From Linnemannia elongata (Eukaryota; Mortierellomycota; Mortierellomycetes; Mortierellales; Mortierellaceae): a stretch of 64,000 nt of DNA. The stretch spans positions 682,001-746,000 of the forward strand of contig JAXBDG010000004.1 in NCBI GenBank assembly GCA_036320915.1. The letters run 5' to 3'. Positions within the stretch are counted from its first letter, which is position 1; the number at the start of each line of letters is the position of its first letter. Shown here in pieces: positions 43,260 to 54,963 of this stretch. The notes beneath the pieces are model-generated. The model did not search any database. It saw only the letters and a program-made list of their open reading frames with translations, and was not told the DNA's origin. The position numbers were made by a program, and so were the translations under genes.

Positions 43260-43987
43260 AGGTTCTCAAGATATACACGACAGGGAACGCGACGGGCAGG
43301 ACTTTCCTCGAATACAATCTCATCCGCAACGACATTTCTTCTGAATTTGTGGTGGATCGGAATTTTCAGGTCGTCGGTGGACTTCTCCCGGGCCAAGAAC
43401 CTTTTGTTGTGGCGTTGACTTCTGCAGGACTGTATCAATTCACCATCTTCGGGCCAAAAGCAGGATCAATGGATGGTCCCTACAAAGCTAAGATCAAGGC
43501 TTTTTTCTACAGTGCGCCCCAGAGAGTTGTCAAGAACATGAAGGATAGAACTCCTTCCGAGGGAGAAGGGTTGAGAAGATTAATTGGAAGCGTGACTGCA
43601 GCTTTGGTGGTCTTGATCATTGGAGGTCTGTTCTGGCGGCGGCGGATCCAAAGGAGGAAGCAGATTCTGGAAGACAAGGAGAAAAAAAAGGAGGAGAAGG
43701 ATGTAGGGTCTGACTCGGAGGATCCGGAGCATGCGTTTGTAGGGAAGCACGAGGTGCACAGTATGGGCCTTATCCCTGAGAGCGAGAGCGAGACATCGTC
43801 GTCGATACATAGGACTAGTCAGGAGAGGAAGAACGAACAACCCACCCCCACCGTTACCACCCCAAGTCAGTCTCGAATGAATTCAAGGCGGCCTGGTTAC
43901 ACTTATCAGGACCACATTCGGGATTTGGACCTTTCAAATCACCCTCGACCCAACGTCGTCATTTCTGTGGGTGATGCTGAGCCGTAG
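42062..43987 (+). CDS. Receptor-like family member F, intact
   Basis: Exons 42062-42607, 42766-43113 and 43262-43987, phase 0 throughout, 539 residues. The start MEAVGDVSLDCIAADPYSR has no signal peptide. The ectodomain contains LYGIGSA, RSNASPTNLSM, SWTVVS, DCATNGRGDFTAFFRSPYR and, in exon 2, GGDRNGTTFFGGIYEIN. Exon 3 opens with VLKIYTTGN. The transmembrane helix SVTAALVVLIIGGLFW is followed by RRRIQRRK. The tail carries HSMGLIPESESE and ends YTYQDHIRDLDLSNHPRPNV plus ten residues. Intron 2 ends in a long poly(T) acceptor tract. It is extremely close to the gene at 44763 in both exons and 5' flank, so the pair is a recent tandem duplication. The ectodomain fold could be a beta-propeller, which cannot be decided by eye. 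Confidence 0.78.
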
Positions 43988-43989
43988 CC

Positions 43990-44760
43990 ACGTCGAGTCG
44001 ATCAGGATTTCATTGGCAGTAGCGGCGTTCAAGGCTGTACTCCTCGACATTTATGCGATTCGGATTTAGTGGAATACCAGAGGGACCCTTCGCTGATCAG
44101 TGACAATGCTTAAGTGTATCAGCTTTCTTTCTTATTCATCCCTCCTCGTCCTCTTGGAGAGAACAAAGAGAACGCTGGTCCTAGGAAATAAAAAGCGCAT
44201 TGGTCCGTTGTGAATCTCAGCTGTGGAACGTGCCAACCAGTGGGTGTCCTCATAGGAACAAAAACGAGTGCGGATAAAGTCCCTTTACCTTGAGCACGGC
44301 GTGCAATACAAAGTGTGGTGGGGACATCATCAAGAACAAAATAAAATCAATCGATCTATGTGTACTCCTCATACATGTGGGGCACCGAAGTACAAAACAC
44401 AACCATCGCTGTGGCCGTCTTTTTTTTTTCCATCCAAGTCGCAAGGCGCAAAAAGAGGCGAATTAACTCCGCGCCGTCTCCTAATTAAAGTTTGGTGCAC
44501 AATGACTGGTACATTTTTTTCTCATTATTTCTATTTGTTTTGAGAGCATGGGTGTGTTTCAACTCTTGCTTTCCAAAATCTATCATTCTTGTTTTCCTTC
44601 CACTTCCTCCCCCGACAATCCTCTGACGCACCTTACAGTCCTCGCTTCACCCCGCCTCTACCCCCCATTTCCACCTCCACCTTTGTCCCCCTCACCGATA
44701 TCTCATAATCTCATCTCACACTTTCTAGTCATACACGCCGCAAGGATATCACGGACTGAA
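43990..44760. other. Intergenic between tandem duplicates F and G
   Basis: Holds the 3' flank of F and the CT-rich leader of G; the last 35 bases before the ATG resemble those before F. Confidence 0.5.
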
Positions 44761-44762
44761 AA

Positions 44763-46691
44763 ATGGCCTTTCTAAACAAAGTCAGTCTGGATTGCATAGC
44801 CGCAGACCCTTACTCGCGATATCTCTACGGAATCGGAAGCGCCAGTGATATTCAAATGGCAGATGACCCAGTGTCAAGTGCGTATATGAACCCGTATCTT
44901 GTCCTAGTTAAATCAAACGCCAGTCCAACCAATCTCTCGACAGTCTCCTGGACAGTCGTATCGCGTGTCAGAGGAAACGACTATTCTTACAGCTACCCGA
45001 CCTTCACTTCAGTCGATTGTGCAACGAATGGACGTGGGGATTTCACGGCGTTCTTCAGGAGTCCTTATCGAACCGTGTCCCCAGCGAAGCTTTTGCCAAT
45101 GGGATTGAGGTACAGTCCTGACTCTGGCAGCTGGACGGCCATTCAGGGAACGTCGTTGCATGGATGGACGTCTGAGGAATGCTTTCACAAGTCGTTCTAT
45201 ACCCACCCTGAATCCCCGGACGTCTTTCATCTCTTGACGAACATGGAACCTTATCAGCTCACTTTTGGGCGGCTGGACTCCACACGCAACTTACTTTTTC
45301 CAGAAAGCTCTTTGATTTGGGGGGTAAGAACAAAATCAAAGAAAAAGAACAGCATTGATGACTGCACACCAGCTCCATCAAAATGAAAACACACGCTAAA
45401 AAAAAATTCTTGTGTTCTTATCCTACCCAATTAATTACTGTATTTTATTTGTAGGAAAACGGCGGATTTATACAACCAGGCGCAGGCGACGCCAGATTTA
45501 ACTTGAATCCTTATGACTACACCAAGCGAGGATTCTTCACGCCCATCGAAGTGGTCGGTCCAGCAACTATGGCATTTCATAGGGACACCTTCTATTTCAT
45601 CGGGAGCTACACGAAAAGATTCAACATCACTTGTCCGTCCATCACTACATCCCTATCCACTATGGGTCGACTTGGCAACTCTTGTACATTCCAAAGCCCA
45701 CCTGAGGAGGAAATTCAGGATGGAGATATTATTCAAAACTATATCTTTGGCGGCGATCGCAACGGGACGACATTTTTCGGAGGCATTTACAAAATCAACA
45801 ATGTAATGAGAGGATTTCTTTCTTTATTTGCTCAACGTTCGTTGGTATCACTGCCTTTTTCACTTCCTTGCGCATATTGTGTTTACGGTACGACTTACAA
45901 GATGTTTTTTTTTATCTCCCTCTGTGATGGTTTTTACCTTGTAGGTTCTTAAGATATACACGACCGAGAACGTGAAGGACAGGGGATACGTCGAATACAA
46001 CCTCATTCGAAGCGATACTTCTTCTGACTTTGTGGTGGATCGAAATTTTCAGGTCGTCGGTGGACATCTCCCGGGCCAAGAACCTTTCGTTGTGGCATTG
46101 ACCTCTGCAGGACTGTATCAATTCAACATATTTGGACCGGGAGCAGGAACAATGGGTGGTCCCTACGAAGTCGAGGTTACCGATGAAGTCTACAGTTACT
46201 ACAGTTACGCCCAACGAGTTGTCGGGATGATGAAGGATAGAACTCCTTTGACGACAGAGGAAATTTCGAAGGAAAAAATGATTGGTGGGGTCGCGGCTGC
46301 AGCTTTGGTGTTCTTGGTCATTGGAGGTTTGTTCTGGCGGCGGCGGACGCAGAGGAGGAGGCGGATCCTGGAAGACAAGGAGAAGGAGAAGGAAAAGGAG
46401 AAGGAGAAGGATGTAGGATCTGACTCGGAGGATCCGGAGCATGCGTTTGTAGGGAAGCATGAGGTGCATAGTATGGGCCTTATCCCCGAGAGCGAGTCAT
46501 TACCCGATGTTGAACGGAGTGGCCTAGAGACAAGGATCGATCGACCTGTCAGCAACACCATTCCTCCAAATCAATCTCCTCCGAATGCAAGGGTACCAAG
46601 GTATACCTATCAGGACCACATCCGGGACCTGGACTTTTCGAGCCACCCACGACCCAACGTCGTCATTTCAGTGGGCGAAGCAGAGACGTAA
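44763..46691 (+). CDS. Receptor-like family member G, intact
   Basis: Exons 44763-45323, 45455-45802 and 45945-46691, 551 residues, all phase 0. Tandem duplicate of the gene at 42062: long identical blocks such as DCATNGRGDFTAFFRSPYR, VSPAKLLPMG, FYTHPESPDVFHLLTNM, YDYTKRGFF and VVDRNFQVVGG. The first exon is five codons longer, with a different insert (IQMADDPVSS). The transmembrane helix GVAAAALVFLVIGGLFW is followed by RRRTQRRRR. The tail has a lysine/glutamate run (KEKEKEKEKDV), DPEHAFVGKHEVHSMGLIPE and ends YTYQDHIRDLDFSSHPRPNV plus ten residues. N-glycosylation sequons (NAS, NLS, NIT, NGT) support an extracellular location in the absence of a recognisable signal peptide. Confidence 0.78.
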
Positions 46692-46699
46692 GCCAGATC

Positions 46700-47960
46700 A
46701 TTCCGGGAAGCCGTCGTTCTTATTTTCATATTTTTTTTTTTTTGTGGTGGACTTTTCGATCACTTTTTGTACAATACACAACAGCGCCCGCTACTCCCTC
46801 ATAACCACTTCGTGTTGTGCGATCTTTGGAATAGAGTGGACCCAATGGAGGCCACAGCTCCATATATAAGTTTTTGAAGAAGTCGTCTTGTCGGACTGGA
46901 CACTGCCTAAGGAAAAAAGAAGGGCGGCTATGATAAATGCGACAAAGGAACCCTGCAAAAACTCGCAACGGGACTCAAAAACTTACACAACAAACAGCTC
47001 CCAACAATCCCCTCACCACCACACATACACACATACAACCGTCAACAGCGCAAGCACAGTTCCCAAAATGCCAACACACATAACGCTACGTTCTGTGCCA
47101 AAACACGCTACTTCACCAAACTCAAAATACCCTCCCCCGAACCAGATACATGATGTAAAGCACCAACGTCGACAAAAGATGGAACGCGTACAGGAATAGG
47201 CGTGCAAACTAGGACCAGTCCCTAAGACAGATAGAGATCGTACTGGCCACTAACAGACCAAACGAACCTTTGATCCGGAATCTGTCCTGGAGGTCGATCT
47301 TTTGGTGCAGTCGTGAGTGCATGTGACAAAGCCCGACAGCGACGAAGATTTAGGCTTGTAAGTTCTAGGAAGAAGTCACCGACTCTGAAAAAGTAGAGTA
47401 CAGCAATCAACGGCATCTGTTTGTTTGTTTGTTTGTTTGTTTGTTTGTTTTTTGCGGAAGTGGTCGTATTGGTGATAATGGCGGAGGGTTTTACCTCTTA
47501 ACATGAACAACAGAATGAAGAGAGAGCGAAAAGGGCGGAAGAAGGAAGAGTGAAAAGAAGAAAAATGGCGAAGGCGGACGTAATGAGTTTTCCCAAGAAT
47601 CGACAGAAAAAATAAAACGGGTTGGAAAAAGGTTTTTGTGCAAATCAAACACAGGCGAACTGCGCTCGTGCGCGGGATGGGTTATTCCATGGCAAAACGG
47701 CGTCAACATAGATAACCCTAAGAGTTCCAAGCTCCAACTAAGTGTAACCTTGGATCCAAGCTATCTCATCTACACGCGTCAAGTTGGACGGAGGGAGCAA
47801 TGTCAAAAAGTATCGTTACATTACGAGTTCGGATTTAATATACAACCTGATTCATCTAAACACACGACCAGGTCCCTACGTCCTCACACAACCTTAAAAG
47901 GCAGAGCTCGCACCAGCGGTCCAAAGATCTACAACCACTGCTGCCCCATATCGCACTACC
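46700..47960. other. Intergenic, no convincing gene
   Basis: A TATATAA element at about 46863 (plus) precedes a frame from about 46930 to 47199 rich in S/T/H/P with no domain; not called. A TGTT microsatellite is listed separately. Confidence 0.4.
47418..47450. repeat. (TGTT)n microsatellite
   Basis: About eight perfect TGTT/TTTG tetranucleotide units. Confidence 0.85.
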
Positions 47961-47964
47961 TCGA

Positions 47965-50098
47965 TCATGCAAGAGAAACCATGTTGGACTTTTGACTTCG
48001 GTCAATCTGGATCAGGTGCGATGCCACAAGACTATATACCGCCTGGACGCCTAAACCTTCTGCGCTGCCTCTCTCAGCAGCCTCCTTACTAATATGATCC
48101 TTCAAATCCTGTAACGGAATAGAACCTCCCGATTCCCGAATCATTTGCAACGTCCTTGCCGCAAGGATGACCGAGATTGAGCTTGGTGGGTCGTTTTCTG
48201 ATGTTGATGGATCTGCACAGCCGTCAATGATATTCGAGCTGATTTGTCTGAAAACGAGTAAAAAATACGAGAATGAAGTGTTAATACCTTGAGGTGTGAG
48301 TTGGCAATGTGATTGGTGGAATTAAGTTTTTTGATTGGGTGCACTTGTTCTTACTGGAGAATGTCCATGTTGACGATGTGACGCTGGCATCGAGCCACTC
48401 CATCAAGGAGCCTGACCAGTCTATGGTAGGCCTCTTTGATTCCCTCCACGTCCACCTTTGCATCGCCATCCTAATTGAGATACAATCAGAGGAGATATTA
48501 GTCAGGTATACAGTCTCTCGGCTTGTCTTTCAAAATAACATGGCTTCCTGCAACAACATTAATGACGTCCTCCGTACCTGTTGACTGGCCTTCTCCCAGA
48601 GGTGCATAATCTCTTCAAAAATAGGACTCGTTTGCTCTTCCTCTGAAACTCCAGCGTTGCCCTGCTGCGATGATGACAGTTCGTCGCTTTCCCGCATTAG
48701 CTTCTCGTACAGCGCAACTAATGGTATGAAAATGTAGAGTCAATACACATGCTGATGTTAGAAAGCCATGTCTTTAGCGGCGAATAATGACGTCGAAGAG
48801 ATAGCAAGTGCGCGAGCAACTTACTCTGTTCTTGTTCACGTTGCTTTTGTTCCTGAATCTCATTCTCCAGGTACTCGATCTAATGGACATTGAAAATAAA
48901 TCAGTCGATTAGTATCGTTCCTTCACGTAATAGTTCAGCGCCAACAGCCCTTCACATCATATCTGCAAGCGGACGAAATTCAAATTTGGCTATCTTACCT
49001 CCAGCTTCTTGGATGCAGCTTCAGCTTCCACTTCCATAATGTCATCATTTGCTTCACCGCGCTCATCCTGGTCATCCTGATCCATAAACTCCTCATCAGG
49101 AATGTCCGTCAGTCCGTCCAGCTCTCGTTGCATGCTGTTCAACTACGATATGCAAAAGGAAAGAGTGAGTTTTAGTAAGCGATATCTCACGCCATCGTAC
49201 TGCCTAGCAGATCATCTTATTTTTAACGCGACAAGACATACGACTCCTATTACCAACACATACCAATTGACGCTTCTCGCTCAACAACTGCTCCAATGCA
49301 AAGATCTCTCCTTCTTCCCGCATAATATCAGTCATGATCTCGCCTCCTTCTTGTCGGGGTACTTCCTGAATATCCTCTGATGAGTTTGCATCCTGAAGCT
49401 ATAACGATCAACAAAATTAAACGGTCATGTTAGATTCTTTTTTTCAAAACGACAGGTGTGTCTCGCTCAATAACTGAATTCGGAAAGCCCTTAGCCACTG
49501 GTCGCGTTCATAGTTCATCTTTTACCTCTGCAAGTGTTGCGCTCAGTTGTCTTATCGATGCCTGGACATCCTCATGTGCATCCGCAACCTCGTCCAGACG
49601 CGCCTGAACCGCCTTGTTTTGACTATATCATCAGATGAACAAAAAATAGTGGTGTAAATATCACCATATTCAAAAAAGTGTGTCAAGCAAACAACCCCTG
49701 AACGATGCGAAAAGGCCAAATGTCATAGGTATTTACCAAATTTCGTTGAGTGCTGTTGCGAGCTCAAGTGTCGTCTCAAACTCATCCGCGCCCTCCCTCG
49801 TCATCATACTAGTTTTTGAAATGAAAAACACGAAGTCGCTCTCGTTAGTTTCACGCCTCCTGTGTGTCCGTTCATTTGTAACGCCTCGCGATCAGATCAC
49901 CGCAGTACAAACAGGCACATACATCCGCAAGGTCTCGATACGATTGGGGGAGAATAAGTTTTGTTCAAAGGACTTTGCGTTTCTGATGGGCACCGCTTGG
50001 TTCTCGAGGAGTAATGAAGAGTAGAGCCGGGGTGCTGTAAAGTCGACGGACGCCAGCCGCCGTGAGGAGGCTTCTAATGCTGCGAGTCTGTCGTTCAT
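47965..50098 (-). CDS. Coiled-coil protein, possible DASH complex Spc34-like subunit
   Basis: Nine small exons join exactly in frame: 50098-49923, 49808-49737, 49622-49526, 49398-49264, 49142-48999, 48879-48825, 48717-48578, 48470-48355, 48247-47965; 405 residues. The N-terminus has FTAPRLYSSLL followed by IRNAKSFEQNLFS, resembling the Spc34 pattern of FxxPxxF...IxRDxxxxExxLF. Next come acidic coiled-coil segments (LDEVADAHEDVQASIRQLSA; EIFALEQLLSEKRQL; LENEIQEQKQREQEQ). The C-terminus looks like a small winged-helix or cullin-repeat-like module: LQMIRESGGSIPLQDLKDHI then VYSLVASHLIQIDRS. Spc34 is part of the Dam1/DASH ring linking kinetochores to microtubules. The assignment rests on short motifs recalled from memory; another kinetochore or coiled-coil family is possible. 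The gene model is firmer than the name. Confidence 0.6.
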
Positions 50099-50425
50099 CC
50101 TGTTCCTTGTCTGTTATTTTTCGTTTTTCGTTTCTTTGCGTCTTATTATTGTTTGGTGTGCGTCGAGAGGCTGATGGAGGGAAGGACTGAGGCCGTGGAG
50201 AGGAGATAAGGGAAGTGTGAAAAAGAGGCAACAAAGAAACGAAGGCGACAAACAAAAACAAGAAGCATTCAGGAACAAGTCACATGACAAAAACGCGTCT
50301 GCGCTTTCAACGATCCATTCTTTTTTTCAATCGTTTTTTTATCTCAAACAACTGTGTGTCTAGTAATTAATAAGAAAGGGCAATAGGGGTACGAGGAGCG
50401 AAAGAAGGGACAAAGGGGGATATAT

Positions 50426-53119
50426 CTATTGGAACTGGCAGAGGGTAGAGATGACCTCTCCGTTCTGGAACTCGGCCTCGGCCTTCAATTCGGTCAATCC
50501 AAAGTACATCTTCAGCGTAAAAACAACAGGCGTACCAGGTGCTGCACCAGGCATGTGAGGAAGAGGGATAGTAAAGTCGCACAGCTTCTGGACGCCAGGC
50601 GAGTCCACAAAGTCGGGCTGGTCCTCTCCATTGTACACATACAGAGGCGACGACAGGGGCTCGGGGTACTTGTGTGTCACATACTTTTTGCTGATACACT
50701 CGTTCACAGAGATCGACTGGCCAGGGCGAACAAAGACAGAGAATCCATCGCGGACACGGTACTTGCCATCCTGCATATACTTCTTCTCAACTGGGTCACC
50801 GGCCTTGTACAGACGCGTGGTGTCAACACCATACCAGCGACGAGCAACACGAGCCTGGATGGGCTGGTGGGTCAGACCGTGGTAGACAGCACCACGGACA
50901 ACGGCCAGATCAGGACGGGGAGGGTAACGAATCAAGGGGACACGGTTCTCAAACTCCTGCTGGACACGCTTGTGGAGGTAAGGAGAAGAACCGAAACCAC
51001 CGACCAAGAAGATTGCCGCACACTGCTGGGCCTGGAAGAGCTGTCCGTCAATCAATCCAAGAACCTGGTTGACCACAGGGTCAAAAACGAGCTCACGCAT
51101 CTCCTGTGCAGAAATTGCCAATAGACCATCCTCGAGTCTCATGTCCAGATCGACAATGTTGGCCACCGAGGCAGGCATCGAGATGAAAGAGTCCTCGTCT
51201 CCGTCGAACTGGGGCTTGTGCATGAACACGAACTCTTCCATGATCTGAGCCCAGGCCTTGGGCTGAAGGTCGTAACGCTGCAGCTTGTGACGAACGAGCA
51301 TGGAAAAGTTCTCGTCCAAGAATCCAGATCCACAACTGGCGCCGGATCCACGGGTCACCTCTGTCAACGCACGAGTTCCACTGCTGTAATCAACCTGGAA
51401 AACAATCAAATCAACAGTTCCACCTACAATTCGTGAATAATGTTCACACAAAGTTGAAAGCCGTTAGCAAGTGCACTCGACGACAGCATTTCTTGCACAA
51501 AATCAAAAACATCAAAGAGAAACGGAAACGTACCACCAGCATCACAAATCATGAAACGGTCTCCTTGCTGCAAGTTAAACTGTTCGCACTTGCGCTCGCA
51601 GTACATGGCAGCAGCTTCGGGCTCAGAGACGAGAAGGAGACGGTGAGGAGGGTCCTGGGGCTGGATGAGACCAGCCTCGATGGCAGTACGACGCATGACA
51701 CCCTTGGCAGCATCGGTCCACATGGCAGGGACAGTCAAACAGTACTGGATGTGGTGCTGGGGGTCGATCATGCCCCCTCCGCCGTTCTTAAGGATCTCAG
51801 CAATAGCATGGGTGTGAATGGCGCGGAGATAGTCGCTGATGGCGTTCTGGGGGTTGATGGTGCGGGGAAGAGGGGGCAGGTACGGGGCGAGGTCGTTGTC
51901 CAGGAACAGCTTGAACTTTTGCAACAGATCGAGGTTGCGTGCGTTAGGGGTCAACATGGCAGCCTTAGCAGCGTATCCCCAAGAGTGCATCTTATCGTTC
52001 TCCTTGCTGTATGCGCTGACGGTAGGGACCTTTCCGTACAAGTTAGCCTGGTGGGGCCTATTTTATGCAATATGCAAAACAACGTCAACTCCTTTTTTTC
52101 TTTAGAGAATAATTGACTTCATTGAGCAAAAAGCCAACGTCGAGTGGGTCTTCCAAGGTCATTCAATGGCTCCTACCAGGTGGTCATCTCCAGAACTTCG
52201 CCGTTCTGCTTGAAGGCATAAGCGACTCCCGAGAACGTGGTTCCTATTGTTCAAGACGACAGAGTCAGATATGTTTGTTGCATGCGTGTGGTTTTAGTTC
52301 ACACCTTTTCTAGTTGACTCCTTTCTGGACAAGTCATAAAGTACACTTCTTCATCCACTTTTCGTGTGTTGTGTAATCCTGCTCATGACAGAGATCCTGC
52401 GCCATTAACAAAAGGTTCTCGATAGTTCATCGTGCCCTAGCGCAAACTAGCCATCTCTCCACCTGCTGTCTCCGTGCTCGTTTGTCATCCAGATGATTCC
52501 CTGCTCAAGTCCTGGGATTGCCATCTATTGCAGAAAATTAAAAAAAAGCTCTCGGCAATGCTAATCGTCACAAAGCAAGGTCATGGTGGCTCTTACCGAA
52601 ATCGATGGCGACCAAGAGGGGGTACTCGCCGCCGACAGCATTGGGGTGAGGCTGCTGAGCAGCAACTTGCTGCTGCTGAGAAGGAGGAGGAGCAACCTGA
52701 CCAGGCTGAGGAGGCTGTTGGTAACCCTGCTGCTGCTGGTGATACTGTTGCTGCTGGTCATAAGGCTGTTGCTGACCATAGCCACCCTGCTGCTGTTGCT
52801 GGTACTGCTGCTGTTGCTGGTACTGCTGCTGCTGAGGATCAGGCTGTCCATAGGGGTTGTATGCACCGCTTGGGGGAGGGACAGGTCCAGCATAAGGATC
52901 GTTAGATGCGCTCTGTCCGTAGTAAGGCTGCTGCTGTTGCTGGCCCTGACCCTGGTAGTACTGCTGCTGTTGACCCTGCTGCTGGTATCCGTAGCCGGCG
53001 CCCTGGTTGGGTGAACCATAACCGGGCTGCTGTTGTTGTTGCTGTCCTGCGTTCTGCTTCTGCAAAGCGGCATGGTAGAGCTGACGCTGCTGGGCAATGT
53101 GGGCGGGAACGTCAGACAT
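50426..53119 (-). CDS. HSPA12-like Hsp70 ATPase with prion-like N-terminus
   Basis: Exons 53119-52597, 52243-52177, 52057-51534 and 51423-50426, 703 residues. Residues 1 to about 163 are a Q/G/Y/P-rich low-complexity domain. The actin-fold ATPase follows: phosphate-1 loop AIDFGTTFSGVAY (split by intron 1), VPAMWTDAAKGVMRRTA, VSEPEAAAMYC, phosphate-2 loop DAGGGTVDL (split by intron 3) and adenosine loop FLVGGFGSSPYL. The C-terminal region (RDGFSVFVRPGQSI onward) is HSPA12-type rather than a classical DnaK substrate domain. HSPA12-type proteins are expanded in Mucoromycota; their clients are mostly unknown. A prion-like N-terminal extension is unusual for the family and could target condensates. 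No signal or organelle peptide. Confidence 0.88.
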
Positions 53120-53149
53120 TGCTTTAGTGAAGGATGTTGGGTGTGAGTG

Positions 53150-54080
53150 AGAGTGAGAAGGTGATCTGCGAAAGAGTGAGAGACTAGAGACAAAGGAGAT
53201 GATGAGAAGAGAGAAGAAAAAAAGAAAGAAGAAAAGCGTCAAGGGGCAACAGGGCGGGGGGGGAAAAAAGGCACTCAAAATCAAAGGTCCAGTCCCTGGG
53301 AGGCTGGCCAGGGGGCTGGGTGGGTGGGTGAGTATTCAAATCACTCATGACAACCTTATCCGAGAACAAGAGCGAGAGTGAGAGCGAGTCGATGACCGAC
53401 TCTCGACCCTCGACTCTTGGTCAAAAACATGGATATGAATGAATGAATGCTCATCTCCAATCCATTTTTCCCGCTCGCTGCTCATTCCTACTCAAACAAA
53501 TATCCGCTCTCAGTCCCCATTGTTCTCCCATTAGCCATCTTTATCCTCGGCAGTGCCCCCCTCTTTCCTCGACTATGCAATGCACTGCCCATGGACCAAG
53601 CAAGGTAGAAACGAAGAACGATGCTTTCGCACACAGCAAAGAAAAGATGTCAAGATTGCATGCTTCAATCGCCCCTGCTATACCACCTTGTCCATAAGAC
53701 GTACCATGCAATCCAGTCGCTCGCACATATGATCCAGAACCATCCCAAGAAACACCAACGCGGACGTGGTCTCGAACGCGTACCAAAATATCAGTTGAAT
53801 GCCGATTGACAATTGCGAACAGAACTGCGCGCATTCGATGCAATTGACCGTTGCCCGAATATCCATGTTAAATGGTGAACTGGAACACTCTGACGTAACT
53901 GCCACCTTTTTCATTTCCTGTTTCTCTTCCTCCTTTCTCTTTTCATCGTCTCCCTTCTCCTCTCCTCTCTTCTCTTCTCCTCCTCTTTTCTCGCAAACCA
54001 TCCTGCTTTCTTCCCACGCTCTTCCTTTATTCATCTACTCTCACACCACAGACTCTCTCACACTTTCACGCTCTAAACAC
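53150..54080. other. Intergenic, divergent promoter region
   Basis: Lies between the minus-strand HSPA12-like gene and the plus-strand gene at 54094; CT-rich leader at about 53925-54060. No gene seen. Confidence 0.5.
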
Positions 54081-54093
54081 TAGTCCAGCAAAA

Positions 54094-54691
54094 ATGTCCT
54101 TCCGCCTCCCAAAGTTCCCAATGCTAACCCTCTTCCACAACCCCTCCTCAAAGGTCTCTACCCAAGCCCTGTCCCTCCTCCGCCAAGCATCCGTCACCCA
54201 CAAGTTTGACATCGACCTTATCGACTCCACAACCACCGCCCCCACCCACCAACAAGTCTCTTCCATCGTCGAGTACCTCGGCGGTGGCGCAACCGGGTGT
54301 GGACAGATCTTGGACACGGCACAGGGAGCACCCAAGGCATCCACAGTCGGGGAGGTACAAAAGATCCTGGATGCTAACCCGGGTTACTTGAGACGGCCCC
54401 TGGTGGTTGATTGGAATAAAGGCAAAGCTGTCATCGCCGATGTAAGTTTGTGTCTTTGTTTTTTTTTTTGTTTTGTTTTTTTTGCTTTGGTTGTATGGTG
54501 GATATGTGGGTGATCATGCTGTGCATGGTCTCCGTGGGAGATAGAAAAGGCATAACACTCAAATACATATGAAATGCGCATATCCTTGCTCTTTTTTTAA
54601 AAAAAACAAAATCCTAATTTCCTTTTTCGATGATGAATAGCCCGCGTCAAGAGTGAACGAAATGGTTAAGAATGTTGGCGATGAGGAGTAA
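54094..54691 (+). CDS. Small thioredoxin-fold protein (DUF1687/Fmp46-like)
   Basis: Exons 54094-54441 and 54641-54691, 132 residues. The N-terminus MLTLFHNPSSKVSTQALSLL matches the start of the fungal DUF1687 family (yeast Fmp46, a putative mitochondrial redox protein of the ArsC/glutaredoxin-like fold). Family landmarks follow: a PxxxDxxxxxP-like hinge replaced by THQQVSSIVEYL, then RRPLVVDWNKGKAVIAD and a final helix. The ArsC-type catalytic cysteine is absent at the N-terminal loop (NPSS); only one cysteine (TGCGQ) is present, so redox activity is doubtful. The last 17 codons are in a separate exon after a GTAAGT donor and a long T-rich intron. A mitochondrial location is known for the yeast protein, not shown here. 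Confidence 0.75.
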
Positions 54692-54963
54692 CTTGGGAGT
54701 AGAATTGACTTGAGAACACGACCAGCAACAACAACCAGCAACAGACCAAGGACAAGAAACGACAAAAAAAAATCAAACAGCAGTTAGCAAACAAGAAGCA
54801 ACCATGGCAATTAGAATAAAGAATGTGCATTGGATAAATAATGAAGTGATTGTTATTATGATTTTAATAATACTGTGGGTGTAAAACTATGAAAGAAAAG
54901 GTATACAAAAAGGAACTCGACAACAGAGGAGACTCAAGGACATCTAAAAGAGGTCCAAGAGAC

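Noticed and set aside
46930..47199. Small S/T/H/P-rich plus-strand frame after a TATATAA element
   Set aside because: Low complexity, no domain, no clear start context; the TATA-like element alone is weak evidence.
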